Shown: one piece after another, positions 23,490-35,191 of the stretch
How the letters are laid out: every line of letters begins with the position of its first letter
Position numbering within the stretch: position 1 is the stretch's first letter
DNA from: Floccularia luteovirens
Lineage: Eukaryota; Basidiomycota; Agaricomycetes; Agaricales; Squamanitaceae
Assembly: GCA_009739215.1 (NCBI GenBank)
Contig: VSJF01000011.1
Coordinates: forward strand, 1,116,001-1,180,000
Reading direction: 5' to 3'
DNA length: 64,000 bases
Made by a program: the position numbers and the translations under genes
Notes under the pieces: model-generated
What the model was told of the DNA's origin: nothing
The model's database searches: none
The model's input: only the letters and a program-made list of their open reading frames with translations

Positions 23490-24202
23490 CTATGCGCCTC
23501 GACTGCGAGCTCGCGGAGTCCAAGCCTCTGGCTCTGCGCTGGAAGGCTGCCGCCAAGGAGAATTTACCTGTGCCGATTCGCTGAAGTCCTGGGGCGTGTT
23601 CGTTATCGTGTCAGTTGTAGAGTTTGTATTATCTTCTTTAACCCCTGCCTCTGGCTTCTGAGCTTGCACAGTATCCGGTGACGGCGTAGGTGCCCCAACA
23701 AAAGCTCTTTCGCGTTCTTCACGATCCCGAGCTTCTATCCTAGCAGCATTCGTGAGTACACGTCGTTGACGAGCCAGGTCAGCTTGTAGTTCCTTGAATT
23801 CAAAAATAAGGGTAGGTTGACATGGCCACTCGAAAGAGAATACAGTACTTACGTCAAGGGTTGGAGGATTAGGCCGGGTGTGGGTAAGCCATGAGGACCA
23901 CTGCACTGAGTTGATTGAGAAAAAAAGTGGTCACAACGCGTAAATAACATACCTGGCAGCCTCTTGTCTCCTCCGATGTTCCCCCAGAAGGCTGTAGGAT
24001 TGTCACTATTCAACTATTCTTTTTGTTCGTCTTGGGTCTAAAGTGGATTTCGTGAAGAGCGACATGTAAAAACTGGACAGATACCGACCACTAGAAGTTC
24101 CAGGATATTCATAATATTTGTTTCCTGTTAAGTTACGCTTAACCTTGCTATAAATGGGCCCAGAAGAATGATATATTTTACCTTCAAGGTCTCTTCCGAC
24201 AT
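23490..24202 (-). CDS. NDUFAF2/mimitin-like complex I assembly factor, reading frame uncertain
   Basis: Related to the NDUFA12/NDUFAF2 (B17.2-like) family, mitochondrial proteins needed to assemble respiratory complex I. Visible pieces are KVKRNLTGNKYYEYPGTSSG, then RTKRIVE, then FWGNIGGDKRLPVQWSSWLT, HTRPNPPTLDELQADLARQR and a variable Pro/Ser-rich tail ending EAWTPRARSRGA. The highly conserved RTKR(I/V)V(E)Y segment meets a TAG at 24006-24008, and the next conserved piece lies one frame over. Either two bases are missing there (a TATA to TA contraction would explain it) or splicing uses the acceptor ending at 24006, which restores the frame but drops RTKRIVE. Start at 24202 (MSEETLK) is tentative. 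Confidence 0.72.
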
Positions 24203-24508
24203 ATCGAATCTATCCAATAATAACATTTGAGTTTATCACAAAATGCACATAACAGAAGTCTTGCATCCTCACTGGGTTCCTAAATTTTCTAAGCAGGCGA
24301 AACAAGAACGACATTTCCCAATCGCATTAGGTTTGTAAGATATGCCGTACGGTACAAAGTTCCAGATGTGCTCAAGGTTCTCGTTAACAATTTTGTAATT
24401 TTGTAATTTTGTCATAACTCAATAATAATTCAGATTCTGCAAAATTTTCTAAAAGAAATAATAGCAAATTATTATTTTGTTTTGAATTTGTCACTCTATG
24501 CTATCATC
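24203..24508. other. AT-rich intergenic region
   Basis: The gap between two minus-strand genes holds the 3' end of RPN3 and the upstream region of the NDUFAF2-like gene. It contains a small tandem repeat at 24389-24412. Confidence 0.4.
24389..24412. repeat. Three tandem copies of the 8-base unit AATTTTGT
   Basis: Three perfect head-to-tail copies in AT-rich intergenic DNA, typical of a short microsatellite. Confidence 0.8.
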
Positions 24509-26229
24509 TTAAAAATCTCCTCCTAGGTCATCTTCGTCCAGGTCACCTTCTTGTATCTCCTTTGCGAGTTCTTTTTCACGTTCACGGGCAGTCTCTACTG
24601 CAGCTAGCTCCTTCCGATGCGCATTAAGTGGGTATCTCATTGCCTGTGAGGAAAAAAATTTCAGTAAAGAAGAGATATATATATACGGCTGTCAATTCTC
24701 ACCTTCACACTTTGGTTATGTAGATCCAGGCAAAATGCAATACGTCTAGTAAACACTTCACTGACTTCAGGCCCATAACCTCCTTTTTGGGCGCCGCACT
24801 CCATCCATCCTTTTTCATGAACAATGCGCCCCTCTATGACGCCATCGCGGATAGCTTTACCTACAATATATTCTGCATCCTCTTCCGAGTCAAGATTGAG
24901 TTTGACACAGATGTCACGTAGGGAAATGCGAGAGTAAGATAATGATAATCTACGAATACCGGTTTTTATGACGTTCTGGCGTAAACGTACAATAAGGGTG
25001 TATGTTTTGTCAGCTTCAAATTGAGCAGCATGCTTGGATAGCGTGTTTTGGAATTGTGACAATGAGCCAGTTCGAACAGCTGATATACGATTTTAGAATT
25101 TTCCCTATCTATCAATGAAAGACATAATCAACTCACCTTTGACGACTTCGAAGTATGCATTCAGCGCTTTTTCCAAAACAGGATGTCTGAAGATGGTACG
25201 GTCTGGAATATCTCCCATTAGGAGTTCCACAACAATGAAGAATTTGTGTACTGCTTGATAAAACCCGGGGGCAACTTTCGGTGGAGACGATCTTCGAATT
25301 GCCTGTTGCAGATTAGTATGTGATTCACTGTAGTTCAGTTGAACAGCTTTTATGCGACCGAGATAATACTGGTATCGAGCAAATTGGGGGTTACTCGAGG
25401 AAGGTGGGAAAGTGGTCTTTGAAACGAGTTTGTCCGCCTGATCAAAAAGACTGTACTGAACATAACTGCGCAATAGGCAGTTAATAAGAGAAGCTTGGGC
25501 CTCATCGTCGTGACGAAGCGACGCAGTCCGTTGAGCAGACAAAAACATCCTAATGCATGTGTTTCAAATCTATCTCAAAAGAGTGATATATAGAACTTAC
25601 GGTCGTGCATCAGCCAACTCACCGCCGAGGTCGTACGCTCTCTCTACTGCATACCATACTTTGGCAGCGATGGAGTCCATAGTTCGGCGATTCAGCATTT
25701 GCATCTTCTCCACTGTACTATTTGCGAGTTGTAGGCCTTTGCCGTATGTTTCTTTAGAAGCCAAAAAGTGATACAGAATAAGCAAGCGGAGATAAATCTC
25801 TACTTCTGGAACGGGATCGCTCGTAACTGATCCATTAGAGGCAGTATCGACATCCATTGAAGTCTGGGCAGAAGGACTAGCCGTAGGAAGCAAAGCAAGC
25901 AAGGTGTTCTTAACAGTACTATCTGTAAAGCAGATTCAATGTCGATGCACATATTATCTATGAATTATGACACAGTTACCTTTGGGATAGACTTCTTCAA
26001 TAGCATTTCTTAGTGACGAGTTATTTAGACGCTTCCTAAGAGTTGCTAAAGTTCGCAATACTCGATGTATGAATCGGGGTTCCATAGTAGTGACTGCCCT
26101 CTCAATTAGAGTGGCATTGGATTTGATTTCTGATTCTGGAGAGGGTGGTGCGGATTTGGTGGATTCAGCTTTCTCGTCATTCTTCTTGTCTCCCGTATCT
26201 TGGGCAGGTTTCATTTCTACGTCGGCCAT
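24509..26229 (-). CDS. RPN3: 26S proteasome regulatory subunit Rpn3 (PSMD3)
   Basis: PCI-domain subunit of the 19S proteasome lid. The protein starts MADVEMKPAQDTGDKKNDEK and carries a helical TPR-like solenoid (EPRFIHRVLRTLATLRKRLN; VWYAVERAYDLGGELADARP; QASLINCLLRSYVQYSLFDQ; QYYLGRIKAVQLNYSESHTN), the PCI domain (LIVRLRQNVIKTGIRRLSLS, YSRISLRDICVKLNLDSEED, IRDGVIEGRIVHEKGWMECG) and the acidic C-terminal tail (LAKEIQEGDLDEDDLGGDF). Five to six exons, all in frame. The start matches the family and leaves a short 5' leader before the tRNA-Cys gene on the other strand. Confidence 0.95.
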
Positions 26230-26341
26230 TTTTATGAAGTTGGTAGATAAAGCTTAAAGAAGGTGACGCGCGTCGTTCACGCGTACTTGGCTTGGCGCAA
26301 CAACCTACTGAAGATTCTTGATTAATCAAAGATGGGATAAG

Positions 26342-26427
26342 GTCTCGATAGCTAAGTGGTATAGCATGCGATTGCAGCGATTCTGCTCAATATCGTGAGG
26401 TCCGGTGTTCGAACCACCGTCGGGACT
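26342..26427 (+). tRNA. tRNA-Cys (anticodon GCA) with a 14-base intron
   Basis: All arms pair: acceptor GTCTCGA/TCGGGAC (seven pairs), D arm GCTA/TAGC, T arm CGGTG-TTCGAAC-CACCG. The anticodon stem TGCGA/TCGTG encloses TT-GCA-G, a 14-base insert (26378-26391) placed right after position 37, and A38, which is the canonical site for nuclear tRNA introns. The discriminator is T, as expected for tRNA-Cys, and a run of nine T follows as terminator. It lies between the divergent RPN3 and SWP1 genes. Confidence 0.93.
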
Positions 26428-26542
26428 TTTTTTTTCTTTCTACACTGCCATATTTATTTTCTCGCGATCACAAGACCATAATAATTCTAACACGTCAACG
26501 CCTTCCGTTCGGTGCTTAGTGCTATCCAAGATTTACCAGACA

Positions 26543-27546
26543 ATGCTGCCACTTCTAACGCTATTGTTGCTGGCAATATCAACGCAAGCTTCTACGCTCA
26601 GTTTACAATCACCGCGTTTTGTAATTTCTGACTCAATCGGAACGCAACTCCGTAGTGAACCGTAAGTATCCAATTGTTTTATCCCAGAAGTGCGTAATTT
26701 ATTCAGACTATATACACTACAGGATTTCCTTGGCACAAAAAGTTGCAACACCTGTCAATGTAGCAACCTCAGAAATCTTAAAGTTAACTTTCCAAGTAGT
26801 AGATGCAGATGGAAATGGTGTACAACCTCACCAAGCATTCCTCCGTTTCTATGACGAAAAGTCTGATGAAGAGGGTATTCAACCTCTCCGTGTAAATACC
26901 AACGGAAAAACAAAATTCGAACTTGTATGTTTGGAGTCATTTTCTATCTACCATCGGGTTTACAGTTTCTCAATCTGATACAGAACTTGGCGAAACCACC
27001 ACTGTCCTTACCACCTACGACCAGCGAACCATTAAAAGTATCGTTATACATTGGGTCGCCTTCGCATTCTCCCCTTCAAGTAGAATTGTTTGACCTTGTC
27101 CTGCCCCCATCGCATCCAGCACCAGTCCATCCCGAGGAAGAATTCTTCCATTCACGTCCGGAAATTAAACACACGTTCCGACCCGAACAAAAGGTACCCC
27201 CAAAGCCCATCTCTGCTGCTTTCTCTCTCTTTGTTCTGGCTTCTTGGGTTGTACTGCTCGGTTTGGTAAGATATGGTCAACAAATATATCATTTGAAGTC
27301 TGCTAACAAAATCCGTTGATAACACAGTGGGCTACTGTTGCACCTCGTGCATCATATCTCTTTTCACCCAGTATCTTGTCTTTCATAATAACATTGGGGG
27401 CGTTCGAGGGACTTCTTTTATGGTATTGGATTGAGCTCAAGCTCGGACAAGTCCTGCTGTATGGTGGAATCTTAGGAGTCATCACCATCTTTGCGGGAAA
27501 GCAAGCTTTGGTGGGTATCGGAAAGAGAAGAGTCGGTAGAAAATGA
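26543..27546 (+). CDS. SWP1: Oligosaccharyltransferase subunit ribophorin II (Swp1)
   Basis: ER-membrane subunit of the oligosaccharyltransferase that N-glycosylates nascent proteins. The start MLPLLTLLLLAISTQASTLS is a clear signal peptide. The luminal part contains TSEILKLTFQVVDADGNGVQ, PHQAFLRFYDEKSDEEGIQP and, after intron 2, PLKVSLYIGSPSHSPLQVEL and HPEEEFFHSRPEIKHTFRPE. Three C-terminal helices follow (SAAFSLFVLASWVVLLGL; SFIITLGAFEGLLLWYWIEL; GQVLLYGGILGVITIFAGKQ), matching the Swp1/ribophorin II fold. It ends with a basic cytosolic tail (RRVGRK). Length, about 280 residues, is typical for fungi. It converges on the GH47 gene, 145 bases apart. Confidence 0.93.
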
Positions 27547-27691
27547 TCTCTTTATTTAAAATGTCTGTTGTTTCTAAAATAAAAGGAGTGCTTAGAACTA
27601 ACTTAGTAGGATGAAAAAGAACGACGTGTTTGATATTTAAACATTGTGATGCTTTTACTGTGCAACTGTGGTGATGACTGATATCTACCAT

Positions 27692-30315
27692 CTACAAATT
27701 GCCTACGATCCCTTCTACTACGCTAGTAGTAATTTGTATGGCGGGGCTTATAATATTTTGAACAGAATCTGGAAGGAATGGATTTTGGCTAACTTTCGGC
27801 GGTGGAGGTCCAGCTTGCTGTTTGAAAGGTTTATTGGTCCGTAATGTGTTGCTACCATATGATCTCTTGAGTGATGGTGCGCGGAAAGGATGTGCTTCCG
27901 TGTTAAAGACAACTATTTTTGAAGAAACTATAAGTTCAAACCTGACAAATATCAGAAACGTGAGTCTTACACTCATCCAGACTAATGTGGTTTGGGTCGT
28001 CGAAAGTAAGGTATCTTTTTTTTCAAAGTCAGGTTCACCCGCTTCCTCTCTCGATGATATTGAGACTTACAGATATTTAAGAACCTCGGCGAACCAGAAA
28101 CTCTGTGTATCATCAATTTTCGACGTGTGAACATTGTTTACGTCATTGATAGCAGCAAACCCAGTTGGAGTGGATAAGAATTCGTTGAAACTATTGACAG
28201 CCGACGCCGCACGATCCAAATACTTGCTGTCCCCAGTCACACGGAAAGCGTAGAAATTAGACTCAAGAACCTCAGGTCTCAGGATGTAATCCGCAGCAGT
28301 GATGTAGAACCCATGAACTCCATTGAAAGCAAGTTGAGATTGCGAGGCAGTACCACCGCCTGTAAAGCTACCATCGGAAGATACGAACGCAAATGCCTCG
28401 GGACCTATTCCAGTGCTATGATGATAATGTACGTCAAGAGACTCGAAAATACCATATAAGGATAAACACGTACGCGGTACTGGCATAGGTATTCCAGCAG
28501 GCGTCCACCAATTGGAGGGCGATGTCCACAATGGTCTGGTTATTCAACAGTTTTCCACCTATTAAAATAGCATTGAACATTGTCCCCGAATCCCACCAGC
28601 TGGCTGCAACTTACCAAACAACCAGTTACCACCGTGGAAACAAGCTAAATGGGAGCTGATATGCCGGATGCGCCTCGAGTCATCGAAGTCAGCTAGGTAC
28701 ACATGGTTTCCAGGTATAGAGGTCTGTGCCATCCGTCGAAAATCAGCCCTTGTCATGGTGCCAATAAGCGGTGATACTCACCCTTAGTAGCGTTCTGATG
28801 GAAGAATCAACCGCGGTGAGCCATGTGTCAGCGAAGATATTGTTATCCGTGTTTGATAGTCGCGCATGCTTGATGAGATATTCAAAATAGCTATCAGACC
28901 CTCCTCCCCAAGTCTTGGGAACATGAGTGACAAAGAACAAATTTATGGACAACTTTACTCACGACATACGCGCCGACAAAGTTACCGGTTGCTGGATCAA
29001 TACCCTGGGCTGCTAGACCTGCATATTTTTATCAATTTATAGGAAATTTTCTAGTCAGGTGGTAAGAAATTACCAGGCAAAGGGGCGGCCTGAGGAAGTG
29101 TCAGTAATTATGCTATTAGGAATAAATGATTACTTGCTAGATTGGCAATATGTTCAAGTGCTCCAATTGTAAGATCCGCATATGTTTGGTTATTTGTATG
29201 CTTTGTCAATGTTTCCCATTCTAATGACAACTAGCTGAAGTTTAGCGCATGAGCAATCGATTGTTGCAGTATACTCACTGTGCCAGCTTCCGCAATGTTA
29301 GACTATATCAATAGCAAAATTGTGAACCATTACAATCAGAAAAATTTTATGAATAGAATCTTACTGTTGCAATTGTAGGGGAGTTTTTGGAAAAATCCAA
29401 GAAACCAAATGGTATCACATTTTTCTGCGGAAATTTTTAGATAATCTTGTGAAAAATTTTCACAAGCTAATATCAAGGCTTACCCCGACCCAGGCAAACG
29501 CCATTTTATCGGCAACTTCTTGCGCTTTCTGGAGAAGTGTTGGGTGCACTCCATCACTCAATTCGAATGCGCTCAACAAGCCTCCAAGGTAACGAATAGT
29601 TGTTTCAAAAACACTGAACTACACGTCAGTAAACAATTTTCGATGGCCTTGTATAGATTACTCTACCTGACTGTGTCGGACGTTTGCGAGCGGCTAAAGT
29701 CAATTTTACCAGCAAAATCTACAGCTTCATTGAAAAGATCCTAGATCACACAATGTACGGCTCAGATAGCTATTTCTGGTACTCATAACCTATCTGGAAC
29801 TAACTCACGGTCAAGCCCATAATATGCTGCCAAGAAGCTCGGATTAGTAGACGTCACAGATCGGGACATAATCTGCTTACCATTGTTGACATTGCATCTA
29901 TAATTGTGGCGCCTTGAAAATTTATGTCAGACAAAATGACTGGCATTAGCTAGTGATCACAACGAACCCCAGCCATTACGACCATCATTGAAACCTGCAA
30001 AAAAAATTAGATCGATCATTCTTCCTGTTAGATAGATAATAACATTTACCCTGGCTCAACGGAGACAAATCGTCATGGCCAAAAGCAAATTGTCTTTAAA
30101 GATGTGAAATTAAACAGAATAAAAATATAAAAGAGTTAATTAACACACTTGTATGCGGAATAACTTTCGGTGAAGATTTTTTCGACAGCATCACGATTTT
30201 CCCTAGCGGAGGGTGGTAGTAGTATATGTGGATCCTGGACAGGTCCTGCCACTACGCCATGGATTGAAGGAGAGAGAATTGCGAGAGAAAGAACAACATG
30301 CTGAAAAGGAAGCAT
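27692..30315 (-). CDS. Secreted glycoside hydrolase family 47 alpha-1,2-mannosidase
   Basis: GH47 class I alpha-mannosidase, which trims mannose from N-glycans; calcium-dependent inverting enzyme. A signal peptide (MLPFQHVVLSLAILSPSIHG) leads into the (alpha/alpha)7 barrel. Landmarks are LSQGFNDGRNGWGATIIDAM and STMHIMGL, GGLLSAFELS, TWGGGSDSYFEYLIKHARL, HISSHLACFHGGNWLFG, TGIGPEAFAF, YILRPEVLESNFYAFRVTGD (catalytic RPE with the following ES) and INDVNN with DTQSFWFAEVLKYLY, then the calcium-binding FNTEAHPFR (NTEAHP). More than a dozen small exons. A C-terminal tail of about 60 residues rich in Pro and Ser follows. The signal peptide and lack of a membrane anchor suggest ER/Golgi lumen or secretion. 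Confidence 0.93.
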
Positions 30316-30882
30316 AGTTAGAAAGGGGTATTGAGGAAGGAGGGGCGGTAGAAAGGCAAGTAACTAACTTCTCCTTCTTATACTTATACCAATGACCTTG
30401 AAATTTGTGGATCTGCTGGAATGTTGATTTCTTCAATTTTCGATCGACTTTGCAAGCTAGTGAAGCGTGACCCTGTGCGAGAAGGCAAGAAGATCAAAAT
30501 CAATAACCTCATGCTCAAATTATCTTCGATCTCTCATGCTCGGCCAGTAATTAATCGGTTCAATAACATCCTGTCGCTCCATCTATCAAGCCAACTACTA
30601 CAACCTGATTCGCCGAAAATGTCAAGTTGTGAAGAGCAGGAGATGGTGCAGGTTCTAAGAAAGATTCATTGGAGTACATTAACACGTTGTTTACGAAGTC
30701 CAGTCCACATGTGGTTCAATCCCTCGTGATTGAAAAATCCGTGCATTCGATGTCAAAGCGCTATATTGGATGCGGAACTAGTGCTGGGATAGAGGAGAAT
30801 CTTCCGTTGTGTCGTGCGAAATACCTGATTATTAATATTACAAGCCTCTTTTGAACATTTCGCAGTGGGTATAAGCTTCATT
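30316..30882. other. Intergenic region between GH47 and F-box genes
   Basis: This 567-base gap includes the promoter of the minus-strand GH47 gene (just above 30315) and the 3' end of the F-box gene. An open stretch on the plus strand at 30421-30729 has no recognisable features and probably is not coding. Confidence 0.4.
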
Positions 30883-33538
30883 TTACCTACTGGACCAGTA
30901 AGTCATAGCATCTTCAAACAAATCTTCAATGTATTGAAGGGGTTTCAGAGGACAAAAAAAGTCCTCCTCCCTTATCATCTGTATCCCGTGTCTAATAATA
31001 ATAACGTAATTGTCAGCATACCAACTGTATGTTAGATATAAACACTGACTTTGCCTTTAGGTGCGATCGTATGCCATTCCAGATAAACAACTTCGGTCCG
31101 TCCGGCTCTTCATTTTTATCTTGGTTGGCTGTGTCGTTCTCATCACTGTTTGATCCAGTCGCTGTGTCCAGGCTGAAGATTAAATTTTCAACTTGAGTTA
31201 GTCTCATTCTCCCTTTCTCTGTCAAACAGTGGTTGCAACCAAAGTTGTGCATTTCCCGTCCCTCTTCGGCTTTGAAAGAAGGCTTTAGAAATCTCTTCAC
31301 TATCCCACGATTAATAATCGGATAACCAGTCGAAATTTCCCCAAGAATCATGTTCATCACACTGTGTCTGTGCGAATGGCCTATCTGAATAAAATTGAGC
31401 AATGTTGATTATGATACAAGCATCATCAAGTGACTCACGACATTTTCTGTGAGTATTTGCAACGGCATGGGGCACGACAAGCATATCACGTTACTTGGAA
31501 GACAAGCCTTGATATCGCCTTGATTCACCTGTTCCTCATCTAAGTTAAGAATTTCCAGTAGAGTTTTCATAGCCGCGGATGCCTGTCATATTCACAAGTC
31601 AGTACAAAACCTTACATTTGAACAAACATCGTACCTTTTCATCCCTTACAAAATTTTTTGCATCCCACTTCTGCTTTGTATTTTTCGATTTCTTCCCATT
31701 TTTCGTAACACACTCGTGAGCACAGACGCCCGCAAAGTCTAGACACCCATCATTGGCATAGCGAGATGATACACTATTGCATTCTCTACATTGAAAGCGC
31801 ATAGTCATTCGTTCGACTGGATGAACTGCGACTGTGCTTGCACATTTCCACTCGGGCAATCCCACCTGTGTACTAAGGTCCAGGCGTGCTTGATCAATCC
31901 AAGAGTTTAACTGGCTACACAGCTGCTCTCGCATCAACTCATTAGTTTTCAATGTTGTGGAGATCGACATATTCGGGGAAACAACACCCGAGGACTGCAA
32001 AGAATGAATAATGGGGATTTGACGGAAAACGGGAAGGGACGGTAACACAGGACATTTGCTCGAGGAACGCAAATAATTGTAATGCTTTTCAACATCTAAA
32101 TGGTTCGCGCGGTGTGCATTTTCCTTGGATCTGAGCTTACGCATTTCCGACAGCTTGATAAGTTCCCTTTCAATCACTGGTTTGAAGCGCTGACAGTCTG
32201 CAAACATGACAGTTTGTGGTGCATTCCCAATACCATTTGGGAGGCGTAAGAACTCACCTCGGTTAGTTATCTCGTCAAAATTGTTGCGGGCATTACGTTC
32301 AAAATCTCCAAACGATGTACCCGTCATCATATCACGGTAATTCCAGCCATGTGTCATTGCGAATTCACCAGACCTGGAGGTAATTTTGGGTTAACTCCAT
32401 CTCTACTAGAGTTTTCAATGACTTACAGTGCTATGTTTGCATATTTTATTGACTCGTAGAATTCCTCTTGTTTGTTTCTCCAATCGAATAACTCGTTACA
32501 AAACTGTCATCGACATAAATCACAGCAGATGGAGACAAAGAGAGTCTATTTACCTTCATCCACTTGGCGTTCCTTATGATAACTTTCTGTTGTTGCTATT
32601 TTACCCATGTAAAAACCGGAATATTTATAACCATATACCCAAAAAGCACACCTGACAATACAACGCTGGATCAGACTGCACGTAGATCTTCATCGCATCA
32701 GGCCAAGCGGTTTTGCGGAAAATAGTTATATTGGAGTCACGTGACCCAACTGATAGAGTGTGCAGCAGTGGACAGACAGGGAAAAAAATGGGTCACGTAC
32801 AGAAATGGCGAAAAGGCCTTGCGTATTCTAAATACTTCTAAATTAGCCGGGCTCGGGATACAATCGTCAAGAATGTACTTCGGGTGGAATGCTCGGAGGA
32901 TGGAACCCATCCTGACAGCAGTCGTTCGCCAGCTGACTCCTTTAACTGAAGATTGATCAAAGTGGCTTTTTCCGATTTAAACGACTGGATGCATGCCGCC
33001 TGGGAAACAGTTCGATTTCAACCCAATTATCAAGGAATTAAATGTGATGCTTACGGTGTTACATAACCTTAACTTTAATCCAAAAGACATGTATGTTGTC
33101 TCTGCAAGACATACCTAGAAAACAATATCATCAAGAGTCTATGAAATCAGAGAAAGGATCCTGAGTACTAACTTCGCACTTCCCTAGACCATACACGAAA
33201 GCCGCATATGCTTGCTCACTGAACAGGTCGCCTGGATCAGGGAGAGGATTGGTTGCAGCGTTACGTGTTAAGCGCCAGATAAAACTTGCATGTTTTGCGG
33301 ATAGAACCCCATATAGTGCTTTGTCGCACCGACTAAGCGCAAAGACATCTTTTGTCGATCTCGTCAGGACGAGTATCTCTGCAAGAAGCTCAAGGGGAAG
33401 AACCAGAAATGGGTTTTCAGCAGGTTTCGTGGCGGAAGGTATTAGTGTATGTTCAACTTTCATCCGTTGTTTCTTTCGTTCCGTGTGGCTTGAGCGTGAG
33501 TGTTGCGGTACATCTTGATTCGCTTCAGTACTGCTCAT
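30883..33538 (-). CDS. F-box protein of unknown target, with cysteine-rich segments
   Basis: Probable substrate adaptor of an SCF ubiquitin ligase. The N-terminus holds an F-box (NPFLVLPLELLAEILVLTRS, then FALSRCDKALYGVLS), followed by GLGKCEVCLAETTYMSFGLK and LRLCNTAACIQSF, a CxxC...C zinc-ribbon-like pair. Later exons give FRKTAWPDAMKIYVQSDPAL, YCQVIIRNAKWMKFCNELFD, MTHGWNYRDMMTGTSFGDFE, another cysteine cluster (FQCRECNSVSSRYANDGC...CAHEC) and a tail ending IEDLFEDAMTYWSSR. One in-frame TAG at 32838-32840 must be removed by an intron of 24 (32838-32861) or 69 bases (32838-32906), or it is a nonsense mutation. Start chosen at 33538; a longer frame upstream lacks F-box-like sequence. Confidence 0.75.
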
Positions 33539-33964
33539 TAGAACTTTAAATCTGTCGATGAAGGTTTTCAGAATAAAGGTGCAGAGATGGATAAGAGTCA
33601 CGTGGACATAGCATATTGTGTTAAGCAAAAATTCATTGGAGTGTGCAAAGGACCGCTTATCTTGAGGGTCGTGGGGTTTAAAGTTTCTTATTTTGGCCAT
33701 TTGCTGTTTCACCAGCTAGATTGTGTAACGGCATGAGAATTACTGTCATCTAATACTGCGATCACCCACATGACGTCTATTTCTGTTGACTGCAAAATAT
33801 TATTTGCCAGCGTGGAAATATACTGACCTGGAGAAGGGTAACACTGGAATTTGGAGTCCTTCTGTACTCCCAGAAACTATGTTCTCCATGGAGATGGCCG
33901 AGATAGGCGACAATGAGCCTTATAGATAGGACATTGTTATATTGTATGTTCCTAACTACTTACC
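33539..33964. promoter_or_regulatory. Divergent promoter region of F-box and GT8 genes
   Basis: 426 bases between divergent start codons. A CACGTG E-box at 33599-33604 lies 60 bases upstream of the F-box start. The sequence near 33930-33950 is T/A-rich and precedes the GT8 start. Confidence 0.4.
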
Positions 33965-35060
33965 ATGAGTCGCAAATGTGCGTACGTTACACTTCTTAGT
34001 CGAACGTCATACTTGAGTGGTACCTTGGTTCTGGATTATGGTCTCCGTGCGGTGAAGTCACAATACCCTCTTGTGGTTATGGTCACTCCAACACTTCCAG
34101 AGGAAGCGAAAGACATTCTCAGAAAAAGAAACATTCCATTGCGAGAAGTACAACCCCTCAATCCAAAAGAGAATGTACATTCGAACTCGAGCCCTGATGC
34201 AAGATTCATCGAGGTTTGGTCTAAATTGAGGTTTTATAATTCCAGCAAAATTCTATTCAAATGAACTAATAAAAAGAATAATAGAGTTTTTGAGCTTGTC
34301 GAATACGATGTAAGTCGTTCATATTCTTCTACCTCCGTAAAAAGCATGGACCTCATTGATTTTAGCGAGTCGTGCTTCTAGATTGCGATATGATTGTACG
34401 GAAGAACCTCGATGAACTCATGTCATTAGACCTGCCCCCTGACGAAATTGCCGCTGCACATGTATGCGCATGTAATCCACGTAAATTCAAGCATTATCCT
34501 GCAGACTGGTAGCTATGCATGTCTCCGCAAAACTGTTCTAACCTGACCTCTTTATCCAATCCAGGATCCCGGAGAACTGTCCTCATAGCGCAGTGCCGCA
34601 TCCCTTAGCTTCACCTCCTGTCGCTACTCCAAACTCTCCCCATCCATACCACCAACTCAATTCGGGGACTGTCGTACTAAACCCGTCACATGAACTCTTC
34701 AATTCTATCACACGTTTCCTATGGAGCAACGACCGCATTTCTGAAATGAAATTCGCAGACCAAGACCTCCTCATAGCTTTCTTCAGGGGCAAATGGAGAC
34801 CATTGCCGTGGTATTACAATGCTCTCAAGACGTTGCCTCTAGCTCATAAACAAATGTGGAGCGATGACGAAGTTCGATGTCTTCATTACATCCTCCAAGA
34901 TAAACCTTGGCAAGCGAGAATAACGCCGCCTGAATTCGAGCAGTATACTGTTGTTAACTCATGGTGGTGGGATCAGTTTGATAGCCTGGGCAAAGATATG
35001 AGCGTGAGCGACCCCGCCGGCTGGAAGCTGGTGTTGCAGAATGTAGATAAAGGTTATTGA
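33965..35060 (+). CDS. Glycosyltransferase family 8 protein (glycogenin/galactinol synthase-like)
   Basis: Retaining nucleotide-sugar glycosyltransferase of family GT8. The N-terminus MSRKCAYVTLLSRTSYLSGT begins the Rossmann-like domain; ARFIEVWSKLRVFELVEYD and then RVVLLDCDMIVRKNLDELMS contain the DxD metal/UDP-sugar motif (DCD). Further landmarks are LNSGTVVLNPS, FADQDLLIAFF and LPWYYNALKTL, conserved in glycogenin-like proteins. Four exons with introns near 34235, 34310 and 34510 join in frame to about 310 residues. There is no signal peptide or membrane segment, so the enzyme is probably cytosolic. The lack of the long glycogen-synthase-binding tail argues against true glycogenin; the acceptor is unknown. 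Confidence 0.9.
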
Positions 35061-35191
35061 ATATTTACAGTGTAATTCTGTAACGGTTTCATTATGCAGT
35101 GCAGTGCTCCTTCTATTATGGACTAATAGACATTAAGTAGTTCCTCAGTGATTACATTTGCTAGGATAATCGAATATGTATAGTAGAGGAG

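Noticed and set aside
30421..30854. Plus-strand open frames upstream of GH47
   Set aside because: No motif, no splice continuation, and they overlap the GH47 promoter.
32881..32910. Start of a separate gene at MGSILRAFHPKYILDD (minus strand)
   Set aside because: It is an alternative frame over exons of the F-box gene; the other frame joins smoothly on both sides by splice phase.
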